Positions 40,258 through 50,089 of a stretch of DNA of 64,000 nt are shown here, in pieces; the stretch's first letter is position 1; every line of letters starts with the position of its first letter. The DNA comes from Candidatus Coprenecus stercoripullorum (GTDB taxonomy: Bacteria > Bacteroidota > Bacteroidia > Bacteroidales > UBA932), in the NCBI GenBank assembly GCA_018715745.1, contig DVLA01000020.1:1-64000 (forward strand), written 5' to 3'. The notes under the pieces are model-generated. The model was not told where the DNA came from. It worked only from the letters and a program-made list of their open reading frames with translations, and made no database searches. The position numbers were made by a program, and so were the translations under genes.

Positions 40258-41481
40258 TCAAGTCTTGTCAACAAGTTCCAGCGTTCCGCTCCATTTTATT
40301 TTCAATGATTTCGGATCGCTGTGGCAGTCATCGGTACAGTCTATGGATATGGAATATTCCTCACCGTCCCTGTCTATCGTGATCACGCCGTCGGACATCG
40401 GAGCATATCCGACAAGGCCGCTGTCATTGAAAAGCAGATACCAGGTCCCCTGTAAATATCCCCCGAGCACGAATCCGTAAAGAAAAGTTCCGGCCCCATA
40501 AGAAGATGACGGCCTGAAAGTACCCACAGGAAAGCCGTCCTCGAATGTCTTTGAACCATCTATATAAAAATCGAGCTGGAGCCCTTCTCCCGTTCCCGAC
40601 TCGGGATCTATCAGCACATACCAGTTGGATGTACCTGCATTATTCATGTCCCCCCAATAATAGGCCACAGCCACATGGGCATCCAGCTCGGTATCCACGT
40701 CGGAGCCGATGGTCGAAGCCGAGGAATTGTCCTCCACATCGCAGCTTCCCTCATAGACTACCGATATTTCCTCTTTCGTTACAGTAAGAAAACCGCATGT
40801 CAGCCGATACCCGGCTTCCGTATGCGCAACAGCCACCTCTGCCTCCGCGAAACTAACGGATGACTCTCCCCCCTCGGTTACATAAGCTGTCCCGCTTTGC
40901 ACAAGCGTTCTCGGAGTAGAGTAGGAGCCTTCCGGCAAGCGCAGGTCGGAATAGTCCAGCTCACCGTCAGCCATCGGTATCATAAAGGATATCCTGTAAT
41001 ATTCCGTAAAGTCCGGACTGTCGGAGAGCTTTACTGTCCACTGAGTGACGCCGGGCCCTGCAAGACCGTCATACGAGCAGTACATGTAGTCCATGACCTT
41101 TAGATTGCCGGCTTCCTGACGAATTTCTACGGATGCCGTATCGGCACCTCCATCCCATGAGTATACGAGCGTAAGGACAGCCGTCCTGGACTCCCCGCTC
41201 CCGTTCGCCCCGACATTGAATGACAATATGCCGTCGGAGGCCCTCATATCCCCTATCCAGTCCGTCCCCTCAGCCGAAGGCGACAGTATTCCGCCGTCCG
41301 TACCGTTCTCGATATTATACCCTACCTCGAACATCCCCCCTTCCATACCGACATCCATACCTGGAACGGCAAATGAAATTTCAGGGGCAGCTGCAATCTC
41401 CTGCCCGTCATCCTTGACGGAGCAGGAGAAAAACAACGGCAGGATTGCGGAACAGAGAATACAAACAAGTCCCTTTTCCAT
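40258..41481 (-). CDS. BACON-type lipoprotein with two copies of a beta-rich C-terminal domain
   Basis: Lipobox AILPLFFSCSVKD; BACON-like region ending VEIRQEAG; two internally similar segments. Confidence 0.65.
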   Translation of the reverse strand: MEKGLVCILCSAILPLFFSCSVKDDGQEIAAAPEISFAVPGMDVGMEGGMFEVGYNIENGTDGGILSPSAEGTDWIGDMRASDGILSFNVGANGSGESRTAVLTLVYSWDGGADTASVEIRQEAGNLKVMDYMYCSYDGLAGPGVTQWTVKLSDSPDFTEYYRISFMIPMADGELDYSDLRLPEGSYSTPRTLVQSGTAYVTEGGESSVSFAEAEVAVAHTEAGYRLTCGFLTVTKEEISVVYEGSCDVEDNSSASTIGSDVDTELDAHVAVAYYWGDMNNAGTSNWYVLIDPESGTGEGLQLDFYIDGSKTFEDGFPVGTFRPSSSYGAGTFLYGFVLGGYLQGTWYLLFNDSGLVGYAPMSDGVITIDRDGEEYSISIDCTDDCHSDPKSLKIKWSGTLELVDKT

Positions 41482-41495
41482 ATAGCGGATTACCG

Positions 41496-42365
41496 TTAAA
41501 AATATTTATAGAAAGGGTTCAGGTCAAACAGCAGTTCGCCTTCCCAGTCACACGCGAATTCCTTTCCGTTTTCGTCATACATGACCACATTGAGGACATA
41601 GGCGCCACCGGAGCGCTTCACCTCGATACTGCCATCGACAGGCTTGAAATATTCGCCCGTGTCATAGTCGGCATAGAAGCAGCCGAGTTCGTATATATCA
41701 TTTATGTAATAGGAAAATGCGGTAAAGGGGACCTTATTGTCAAGATCGTAATCGTAAAGGTCGACTATATCATAAGTACCTTCCGGAATGGTCTTCCAGG
41801 AGCCGGGAGTCACATTGAGGTTAATCTGCAGTTCCCGGCCTGTCTGGCCTATGTTGCCAAGATAGTTCGGGTCGGGCGTAAGGGTATAGTCTTCAGAGCG
41901 CAGCCATACCATTGCCCCGTCAAGAAGATCGTTCCCCTGTGAATCGGAGAACGCAACCGACTGATAGCCGGATGCGGCCACGTCAGGCACGAAAACCATT
42001 GACTTCTCCTTTACTACAACCTCGCAGACATCGCTTGCCTCTCCCGCCTGCGCCGTTACGGTTGCAGTGCCTGCCGCAACTGCAGTAACCAGGCCGTCCT
42101 CCACCGTAAGTATGCCTTCATCCGAAGACGACCATGTAACCGTCTTGTCATCGGCGTCTTCCGGCAGTACGGTAGCCTCAAGCGTAAATGTTTCCCCTAC
42201 GAACATCTCGTATGAATTCCTGTCGAGAGTGACATCGGTAACCTCTACCGTCTCGTCCGAGGGATCATCCGGAGTATCGGGGGTGTCCGGCGAGGATTTG
42301 GTGCAGGCGCATGACAATGCGAGCGCCAGGAAAATAAAACCGAAATTGTAAAAATAGCGTCTCAT
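41496..42365 (-). CDS. Big2 (Ig-like) domain lipoprotein with beta-rich C-terminal domain
   Basis: Lipobox LALALSCACTKS; VTDVTLDRNSYEMFVGETFTLEATVLPEDADDKTVTWSSSDEGILTVEDGLVTAVAAGTATVTAQAG (Big2). Start chosen at 42365. Confidence 0.75.
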   Translation of the reverse strand: MRRYFYNFGFIFLALALSCACTKSSPDTPDTPDDPSDETVEVTDVTLDRNSYEMFVGETFTLEATVLPEDADDKTVTWSSSDEGILTVEDGLVTAVAAGTATVTAQAGEASDVCEVVVKEKSMVFVPDVAASGYQSVAFSDSQGNDLLDGAMVWLRSEDYTLTPDPNYLGNIGQTGRELQINLNVTPGSWKTIPEGTYDIVDLYDYDLDNKVPFTAFSYYINDIYELGCFYADYDTGEYFKPVDGSIEVKRSGGAYVLNVVMYDENGKEFACDWEGELLFDLNPFYKYF

Positions 42366-42495
42366 AATAGTAATGTAATTTTTCCATACAAAACTACCGC
42401 AGGACATTGAAAAATACCTCTCCGGCATTTATACAACAGATATACACGAAACGGGGGCGGGTTATATAAAAGTATACAGGCACACCCGGCAAGGG

Positions 42496-44008
42496 TCATC
42501 CCGCATTGTATTTGGACAGAAATTCCTGCAGGGTCATGGAACTGCCTGTAAGTTTCAGTTTGTTCCTCAGGCGGCCTCGGGCAATATTTATACTGTGAGT
42601 ACTTTGCCTGGTGATTTCGGAAATTTCCTTGGTGGAAAGGTTATGGTTAAGCAGGGCGCAAAGCCTCCGCTCGTTTACCGTAAGGTCCGGGAAATCCTTG
42701 CACAGCCTGTCCATAAAACCGCTGCCGAACTCGGGAATGTAATTGGACACCTCTTTCCACAGTTCGTTTTCCGACAAAGCCATCAGGTCATCGCACAGCT
42801 TGCCTATCTTTTCCTTTCCTTCGGGCAGTTCCAGTTTTCCGAGCTTGTCGACAATCTCCTTTATGAGCCTGGACATCTGATACTGCTGCATGCGCTTTAT
42901 CTCCAGGGTCTCACGCTTGAGACGAATATCGCGCTCCTCTTTTTCGTTTTGCAGCTGTCTGATGGTCAGCAAATATTCCTTGTTCTTTATTCTTTCATTC
43001 CTTTTCCTCACATGAAAGTGCACCACTGTAAGGAGTATGACGGCAACGGCTATGCCGGATGTCATATAAAGCCTGTGCAGCCCGTTCCTTTCAGCGATTC
43101 TCTCATTTTCCTTTGCCTGCAGGACCTCATTCTGATACCTGAAAAGCTGCAGGTAGGCGTCATCCTCGCGCAGCTTTTTATTCAGGGCGTAATATGCGGA
43201 CAGCGAACGTGCCGCCCCAGCCGAATCCCCGACGGAATCATACATCTCATACAGCCTGGAATAACAGGTCTGCAATATTCAGATAAAAGCGGCAAAGGTG
43301 CGCAGAGTCCCCGGCCTTGCGGCTCAGCCTTATGGACTCGGCTACAAGATTCCTGCTCTTAAGCGAATCGGACAGCTGATTATTGTAGGCTGCAAGATTG
43401 TTCAGAGCCACCGCCATTATGCTTGTGTCATTAAGTTCCCTGGCTTTGTCCGAGAATTTCCTGAACCACATGGCCGCCTCGTCATAATCCCTGCACGCAT
43501 AATGCACCGCTCCCAATAAATTATAACAGTACAGCAGTTCCGGAGAAAGTCCTTTCCTCTCGAACTCCTTCATTGCGCGGGTCACACTCCCGAGAGTCCT
43601 GTGGTATTCCCCTTTCAGATACCACAGCCTCGCCAGGCGGTATTCCTCTTTCGCCGACTGATACCTGTAGCCGCGGCCGAGCCCTGAATAGATCCGGAAT
43701 GAATACTCCGCCCATTTCAGGGCCTCGGTAAAATCATATTCCTCTTTTTCATAATATTCCGCCAGAGTATCGGCAAGGGCGGCAAGGGCGGGCTCCAGGC
43801 AGGATGAGTCTGCAGTAGAAAGAAATATACCGGCATTGGCCGCCGCATTCCTCCTGTCTCCATCTTCCCACAGCTGCCTGTAAATTTCATAGAAAGTCAT
43901 GTCGCCTCCCCGGACGGTATGAGGCCGGGCGAGAGCGGTCTGCCCGACGGACAGGAATCCCGGCAGGGCAGCCAGGCCTAAGCGCAATAAAAAAATCAAA
44001 CGTCCCAT
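42496..44008 (-). pseudogene. TPR - TM - LuxR-type HTH regulator split by a frameshift (tracks 43247-44008 and 42496-43275)
   Basis: N-part ends ...FYLNIADLLFQAV*; C-part in the +1 frame continues LYEMYDSVGDSAGAARSLSAYY... then TM and HTH (LTVNERRLCALLNHNLSTKEISEITRQSTHSINIARGRLRNKL). Confidence 0.75.
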
Positions 44009-44021
44009 AACATCGGCTTTA

Positions 44022-44029
44022 CAAAGTTA
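44022..44029 (-). promoter_or_regulatory. Candidate -7 box (TAACTTTG on minus strand) for the TPR/HTH regulator
   Basis: TAnnTTTG 13 nt upstream of the ATG at 44008. Confidence 0.45.
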
Positions 44030-44053
44030 AAAATATTATCCGCCTGACGGACA

Positions 44054-45454
44054 CTAATGCCGCCGCCCGGCAGCCGGCCCAAGCCGCAAAAGGGACAGGA
44101 CGGCCCCGCATACAGTAAGGGCCGAGGCCATAAGCATGGCCTTTTCAGGAGCACCGTCCCCGTATATATTGAACATAAACGCCACTATGGCCGCACCGGC
44201 CGCCTGTCCAGTAAGCCTGGCGGTAGATATCATCCCGCTTGCGCTCCCGGCCCTGTGGTTGGGTGCGGAATTAAGCAGGAGGAAATTATTAGGCGACTGG
44301 AAAAACCCGAATCCGGCACCGCAAAGCATAAGCCTCCAGACAATATCGAAATGAGAGGCGTTTTCCGGCACGAATGACAGCAGTACACAGCCGGCACTCA
44401 TAAGCAGCAGACCCGACGAACCCACCGCACCTGGATGCACCTTGCCGGTTACGGCACCGGCAAGAGGGGCTATGAACATCACGACAAAAGGCCATGAAGT
44501 CATTACTATTCCGGTTTCAACGGCATTCATTCCGAAAGTATGCAACAGGAAAAAAGGCATGCCTACCAACACCAGGGTCTGTGCGGCATAGGATACGACG
44601 GAAGTAAATACCGATATGGTAAAAACAGGTATTTTAAGCAAGTCCAAAGGCAGCATGGGATACCTGCGATGCAGCTGCGTCCTTATATAAACCCATGCGG
44701 CAAGTACAAGCATTACAGCCCCGCCTGCCACAAGACAGGCCGGGGCGCCGTGGGAATACATCTCGACGCATCCTATGAGAAGCCCGAAAACGGCGGCATT
44801 GAGCAGGGCATCACGGAAATGGAAACGCCGGCCTTCCACATGGGTCGGATTCTCAGGCAGAAACCTGAATCCCATCAGAAACGTGACAATCCCGGCGGGA
44901 ATATTGATTGCAAACAGCCAGTGCCATGAAGCCACAGAAAGTATCGCGGCCGCAATAGACGGGCCGGAAACTGCCGCCAAAGCCACGACCGTGGCATTCA
45001 TGCCTATCCCCCTTGCCAGATAACGCCTGGGAAAAATGAGTTTGGCAACAGAAGTATTCACACTCATCATCATGGACGCACCGAATCCCTGGAATGCCCG
45101 GGAAAATATGAGCATCGGCAGGGAATCGGACAGGAAACAAAAAAGGGAGGCGACTGTAAAAACGGCTACACCCGACAGATAGACACGCTTGTAGCTGAAT
45201 ATTTCCCCAAGATTGGAGAAAGGCAGCAAAGTCATGACGATCACAAGCTGGAAAGCATTTACAACCCAGATGGAATCGGCAGGGGAGACCCCGAGGCGGG
45301 CCGCTATCGTAGGCAAGGCCACGTTACAGATATTACCGTCCACAACGGACAGGAATATCCCGCAAAAGACGGAGAACATGGCATAGTATATCCGCGGTTT
45401 CCCCAAACCGTCCCATTGCGGATTGCCCGTTATCCTCTCCTGTTTCTCTGTCAT
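44054..45454 (-). CDS. MFS transporter, DHA2 (EmrB/QacA) type
   Basis: FLSVVDGNICNVALPTIAARLGVSPADSIWVVNAFQLVIVMTLLPFSNLGEIFSYKRVYLSG. Start chosen at 45454. Confidence 0.9.
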   Translation of the reverse strand: MTEKQERITGNPQWDGLGKPRIYYAMFSVFCGIFLSVVDGNICNVALPTIAARLGVSPADSIWVVNAFQLVIVMTLLPFSNLGEIFSYKRVYLSGVAVFTVASLFCFLSDSLPMLIFSRAFQGFGASMMMSVNTSVAKLIFPRRYLARGIGMNATVVALAAVSGPSIAAAILSVASWHWLFAINIPAGIVTFLMGFRFLPENPTHVEGRRFHFRDALLNAAVFGLLIGCVEMYSHGAPACLVAGGAVMLVLAAWVYIRTQLHRRYPMLPLDLLKIPVFTISVFTSVVSYAAQTLVLVGMPFFLLHTFGMNAVETGIVMTSWPFVVMFIAPLAGAVTGKVHPGAVGSSGLLLMSAGCVLLSFVPENASHFDIVWRLMLCGAGFGFFQSPNNFLLLNSAPNHRAGSASGMISTARLTGQAAGAAIVAFMFNIYGDGAPEKAMLMASALTVCGAVLSLLRLGPAAGRRH

Positions 45455-45612
45455 TTTTCGGGTTCTGTCATAAATACGGTTCCGCAAAAGTACATAAAAA
45501 CAATGTCTCCGGCACTCCCGCAACCATAATGGCAAAAACAGCCGGCCCGTCCGCCCGCAAAATATGTGAATTTTATTATTTTTGCAGAAAGTACAAACAA
45601 ATATCGCGACAA

Positions 45613-47256
45613 ATGAAAACAATCTCCGTTAAATCCGTCTGTTCCGTACTGCTCGGAGTGACGGTAATCGCGGGCGCGACAGCCTGCCAGCAAAAAGCAG
45701 AATCCCCCATGAAACAGAAAGTTGAAGAATATGCCTCCTTTGAACTGACATCGCCACTGGCTTCACAGCTCAGCGATAATGAAAAACAGATAGTAGGACT
45801 GTTTTTCCAGATAGGGGAGATTGCCGACGGCCTCTTCTGGAAACAGACGTTCGGCGACAAGAGCCTGATGGATACGATTTCCGACCCCTATGCAAAACAG
45901 TTTGCCCGGATCAATTACGGGCCATGGGACAGGCTTGATGACAACAGGCCCTTTATCGGCGGCTACGGTGCAAAACCGGATGTATGCACATATTACCCTG
46001 CAGACATCACATACGAGGAATTCAATGCATTCAAGGATCCCGACAAGTCTTCGTGGTACACTGTACTGCGCAGGGACGAGGACGGCAGGCTGAAAACCGT
46101 CTGGTATCACCAGGAATATGCGGAGGAAGTGGAAAGCATGTGCGGGCTGATGCAGAGAGCGGCCGACATGGCAGAGGACCCGGGCTTGAAAAATTATCTT
46201 CTCAAACGCATAGAATCATTCAGGACAGACAATTATCTTCCCAGCGACCTTGCATGGATGGACATGAAGGACAGCAGGATAGATTTCGTTATCGGGCCAA
46301 TAGAAAGCTACGATGACAAATTCCAGGAGACCAAGACATCATACGAGGCCTTCATTCTCCTCAAGGACACCGAACGCAGCAAGGACCTGGCCAAGTTCGT
46401 GGCAATGCTTCCCGATCTCCAGAAAGAGCTGCCCTGCAAGCCGGAATACAAGACATTCGTACCCGGGACTTCTTCAGACCTGAACGTATATGATGTAGTC
46501 TACTATGCCGGTGACTGCAATGCCGGCAGCAAAACCATTGCCATCAACCTCCCCAATGACGAAAGGGTGCATGCAATGAAGGGTACAAGAAGGCTTCAGC
46601 TGCGCAACTCCATGAAAGCCAAATTCGACAAGATACTCATGCCGATAGGCGAACTTGTCCTTGCCCCCGAATTTCACGGCAACCTGAATTTCGATGCGTT
46701 TTTCTGGAACGTAACGTTCCATGAAGTGGCCCACGGCCTGGGTATCAAGGAAACCATAAACGGCAAGGGCAGCGTAGATGCGGCAATGGGAACTGAAAAA
46801 ACCTCATGGGAAGAAGCCAAGGCCGACATACTCGGACTCTTCATGGTCTGCCGCCTGATTGAAAAAGGGGAAATTACGAATATTACCGTTGAAGATGCCA
46901 TTACCACATATATCGCCGGCATACTCCGTTCTGTCCGTTTCGGCGCCGCATCCTCTCATGGAAAAGCGAATATGATGTGTTTCAACTACATGGAACAGCT
47001 GGGCGCTTTCAGCCGCAATGCCGAAGGCCTGTACACCATAGATTTCGCAAAGGCGAAGCAGGCCATAAACAGCTGGGCAGACCTGATTATCACAACCCAG
47101 GGTAACGGCGATGTAGAGTTCGCCACCGAGTTCAGAGAGAAGAACGGAGGCATAACACCCGCCCTTCAGGCCGATCTGGACAGAATCAACAATGCCGGTA
47201 TTCCAAAGGATATCCAGTTCATCCAGGGCTATGACGTGCTGTTCGGCAAGAACTAA
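45613..47256 (+). CDS. M49 (dipeptidyl peptidase III)-like zinc peptidase, lipoprotein
   Basis: Lipobox VIAGATACQQK; FHEVAHGLGIKETINGKGSV zinc motif and SWEEAKADILGLFMV. Start chosen at 45613. Confidence 0.78.
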   Translation: MKTISVKSVCSVLLGVTVIAGATACQQKAESPMKQKVEEYASFELTSPLASQLSDNEKQIVGLFFQIGEIADGLFWKQTFGDKSLMDTISDPYAKQFARINYGPWDRLDDNRPFIGGYGAKPDVCTYYPADITYEEFNAFKDPDKSSWYTVLRRDEDGRLKTVWYHQEYAEEVESMCGLMQRAADMAEDPGLKNYLLKRIESFRTDNYLPSDLAWMDMKDSRIDFVIGPIESYDDKFQETKTSYEAFILLKDTERSKDLAKFVAMLPDLQKELPCKPEYKTFVPGTSSDLNVYDVVYYAGDCNAGSKTIAINLPNDERVHAMKGTRRLQLRNSMKAKFDKILMPIGELVLAPEFHGNLNFDAFFWNVTFHEVAHGLGIKETINGKGSVDAAMGTEKTSWEEAKADILGLFMVCRLIEKGEITNITVEDAITTYIAGILRSVRFGAASSHGKANMMCFNYMEQLGAFSRNAEGLYTIDFAKAKQAINSWADLIITTQGNGDVEFATEFREKNGGITPALQADLDRINNAGIPKDIQFIQGYDVLFGKN

Positions 47257-48211
47257 ATTCGCGATACCCTGCATATTGGCGCTTGTCATAATACCGTCCT
47301 GCCGCACTGACAGCGGCAGGACCGGTATGTTTATACCGGATCCTCCGGACTGGTCCGATACGGCGGCGTGGTACATTTCCGGAACAGCTGCGGGCAATGT
47401 CGGGGAAGTCCCGGAAGCGGATATTTTCTACATACTTCCCACATGTATATGGGACTGGACGGACACGGAAGGACGGACATCCCGCTATTCTGACTATACC
47501 CGGGAAGAACATACCGAAGCATTCCGCCCGTCAGCCGATCTTGCCGAAAAGATATTCGCCCAGGGGCGGTATGGGTTTTACTGCCCGTATTACAGGCAAA
47601 TATCCCTCAATGTATGGGAAGAAGGCGAAAATGCAGTAGAAAGGCTGTTCCCCGTGGCCATGGAAGACATAGCCTCGGCTTTCAGCTATTATATGGAGAA
47701 TTATAATAACGGCCGGCCGTTTATAATCGCCGGGTTCAGCCAGGGGGCCAAAGGCGTCATAGAAACAGTCAAACGGATGCCGGCGGAAATATCGGAAAGG
47801 ATGGTAGCCGCCTACGCCATCGGCTACAGGATATCGGAAGAAGAACTGGAGAAATACCCGCAGCTCCGGCCGGCTTCCGACTCTGCCGGTACAGGATGTA
47901 TCGTATGCTACAACTCCGCAGCCTCTCCCGAAGCTGCCTGCGCGGTCCTATCCCCCTCCGACATCTGCATCAATCCTGTAAACTGGACCACAGACTCCAC
48001 CCCCGCCATCCTCAACGACTCCGTCACCGTCACCATCGATACTGACCACCACCTGCTGATAGTAGACGGCCTCGACCCGGAACAGTACTGGGTGCCTTCC
48101 CTGGCTCCCATGTTTCCCAAAGGCAACTACCACCTGCAGGAACTCACGCTCTACCAAGACCACCTGCGAAGCAACACAGCACTCCGCATCCGGAATTTTT
48201 CAGACAGATAA
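47231..48211 (+). CDS. DUF3089 domain-containing protein (alpha/beta-hydrolase-like lipoprotein)
   Basis: Lipobox-like ALVIIPSCRT; ADIFYILPTCIWDW..., PFIIAGFSQGAKGVIETVKRM (GFSQG nucleophile elbow). Confidence 0.8.
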   Translation: MTCCSARTKFAIPCILALVIIPSCRTDSGRTGMFIPDPPDWSDTAAWYISGTAAGNVGEVPEADIFYILPTCIWDWTDTEGRTSRYSDYTREEHTEAFRPSADLAEKIFAQGRYGFYCPYYRQISLNVWEEGENAVERLFPVAMEDIASAFSYYMENYNNGRPFIIAGFSQGAKGVIETVKRMPAEISERMVAAYAIGYRISEEELEKYPQLRPASDSAGTGCIVCYNSAASPEAACAVLSPSDICINPVNWTTDSTPAILNDSVTVTIDTDHHLLIVDGLDPEQYWVPSLAPMFPKGNYHLQELTLYQDHLRSNTALRIRNFSDR

Positions 48212-49897
48212 ATGAGACTCCGCCATCCTCTCTGCACGATAATCGCAGCTGCTGTCCTCGTCCCTGCTTCCTGTTCCGACCGAAGCGGGCAGGTGAGTTC
48301 CGCGCTGGCTACAGCCGACTCGCTGATGCTGACTCAGCCGCAGGCAGCCCTCGACATCCTGAGCGGCATCGACAGCGCCCTGGTCAGAAGGATGGACCGG
48401 AGCGAAAAAGTCTTCTACACCATGCTCAGGACCGAAGCCGAGTACAAATGCTGGCTGCCGGTGGCGAAAGACACGGCCATATCCGAGGCAGTGAGGTACT
48501 ACAGCCGCCGCGGACCGAAGGACAGGCTGGCACGGGCACTAACCATGCAGGGAGCGGTGCTCTCCGAGCTGGGAGACGCTGAAGGTGCGATGGCTGCATA
48601 TAAGGAAGCGGAGCCGATAACGGAGCGCGGCGGAGACCTCGAGCAGCTCGGACTGATCAATATCAGAATCGGGGAACTTTATCAAAGAAGCTTCATCAAT
48701 GCCTCAGCAGCAATAGCCAGATACCGGAAAGCCCTGAACTGTTTCGAGGAGGCAGGGCTGCCGGAAAGAATCATGTACACACATTCTTCCATTGCACGGA
48801 TGCTCATGCTGGACTCCGCAGATAAGGCCATCCCCCACCTTGAAAAAGCGATATCAATGGCGGAACAATCCGGGAACAGGTCCTTAACCCTCTCGTGTCT
48901 TGAGCTATACAGTCACTATTATTACTCAAGGCAAGACTTCCGAGGGATAATATCCGCAACAAGGAGAGCCCTGCCGGCATACAGGACAGGTGCGCAAAAC
49001 GGTGAAGAAGAGAACATGTTCAATGCGCTATTCTATAATGCTGCATTGGCATACTGCAGAATGGACCTGCCGGATTCGGCAAGAACCGCTGTTGAGAAGA
49101 TGGAAATGAACTCGTCCATAGACAGCATGATGGTCTACTATGCATGCGCGGAGATAGCCAGGACAGAGGAGAGATGGAAGGATGCGGACAAGTTCAGCAA
49201 CAAATCCAGGGACATCAACAAAAGAATCATAGCCGCAGCATACGATGAGAACATATATTCCCTGGAAAAAGAACTTGACTTCCAGAAAATAGCTTCAGAA
49301 CGGGACAAAGCGGAAGAGCGTCAGAAAATCTCAATATTCGTTTCTCTGCTCGCAGTATCATTACTTGGTATGGCTGTCCTCATTCTCTATTCCCGCAACA
49401 AAAAACTGAGGGCAGAAGGTGCGCTTCTTCTGGCATCCATCCGCTCATACGGACACGATGCGGCGGCCAAAGCCAGCCTGACTGTAAAAAATGAGCAGAC
49501 CGAACAGATAATGATGAATATGGTCGCCCTGATATGAGAACTCAACGATTCCTATTTCCGCTACGGCAGCACCAGCGCATTTCCAGAGAAAATAAAAACC
49601 GTCATCGAGAAATTCTTCCCGAAAAAAGACACTCCGGACAGAATATACGATATATGCAATAATCTGTATCCCGGAACCCTTGCAGACATCAGAAGCACTT
49701 ATCCGCATCTTACGGAGAACGACATATTCCTTATAGCGCTCATGGCCTGCGGTCTGCCCACAGGCGCTATATGTGCGATAAAAAGGGTGAGCGAAAATGC
49801 TGTAAACGTGCATAAATCGAGGGTCGCCTCGAAGATGAGACTTGACGGGCCTCTCTCAGATTTTGTATCCAGAACGTTCGTAAAGCACAAACAATAA
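48212..49897 (+). pseudogene. TPR - TM - HTH-type regulator interrupted by in-frame TGA at 49535-49537
   Basis: Track ORF 48212-49537 ends at TGA. The same frame stays open for 119 more codons to TAA 49895-49897, encoding the expected C-terminal domain (ELNDSYFRYG...PHLTENDIFLIALMACGLPTGAICAIKRVSENAVNVHKSRVASKM). Confidence 0.8.
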
Positions 49898-49984
49898 CTT
49901 ATCACTACACCGGGAACAGCCTGAATTCTAAATGCAAAACACCTGATTCTCAGGACTGTTTGCTTTGATAATGTCTGTTCAAAT

Positions 49985-50024
49985 TTATCAACTGTCAATC
50001 AATGTCTTACAATACAGTTGATAA
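49985..50024. promoter_or_regulatory. Inverted repeat (11-bp arms, 18-nt spacer) upstream of the GLPGLI gene
   Basis: TTATCAACTGT-caatcaatgtcttacaat-ACAGTTGATAA. Confidence 0.6.
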
Positions 50025-50089
50025 CATCGGAAAACTTGTCTCAGCCGTTTCTTAACACTATATTGGGAAACTAACTAAAATTACAATTT

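Noticed and set aside
45529-45612. N-terminal extension of the M49-like ORF
   Set aside because: ATG 45613 begins a proper lipoprotein signal peptide and follows a TATTTTTG box; the extension overlaps the divergent promoter region.
49535-49537. TGA as selenocysteine or reassigned tryptophan codon
   Set aside because: No selenoprotein context, no obvious SECIS-like stem-loop examined with confidence, and TGA terminates many other genes here (for example 4672-4674).
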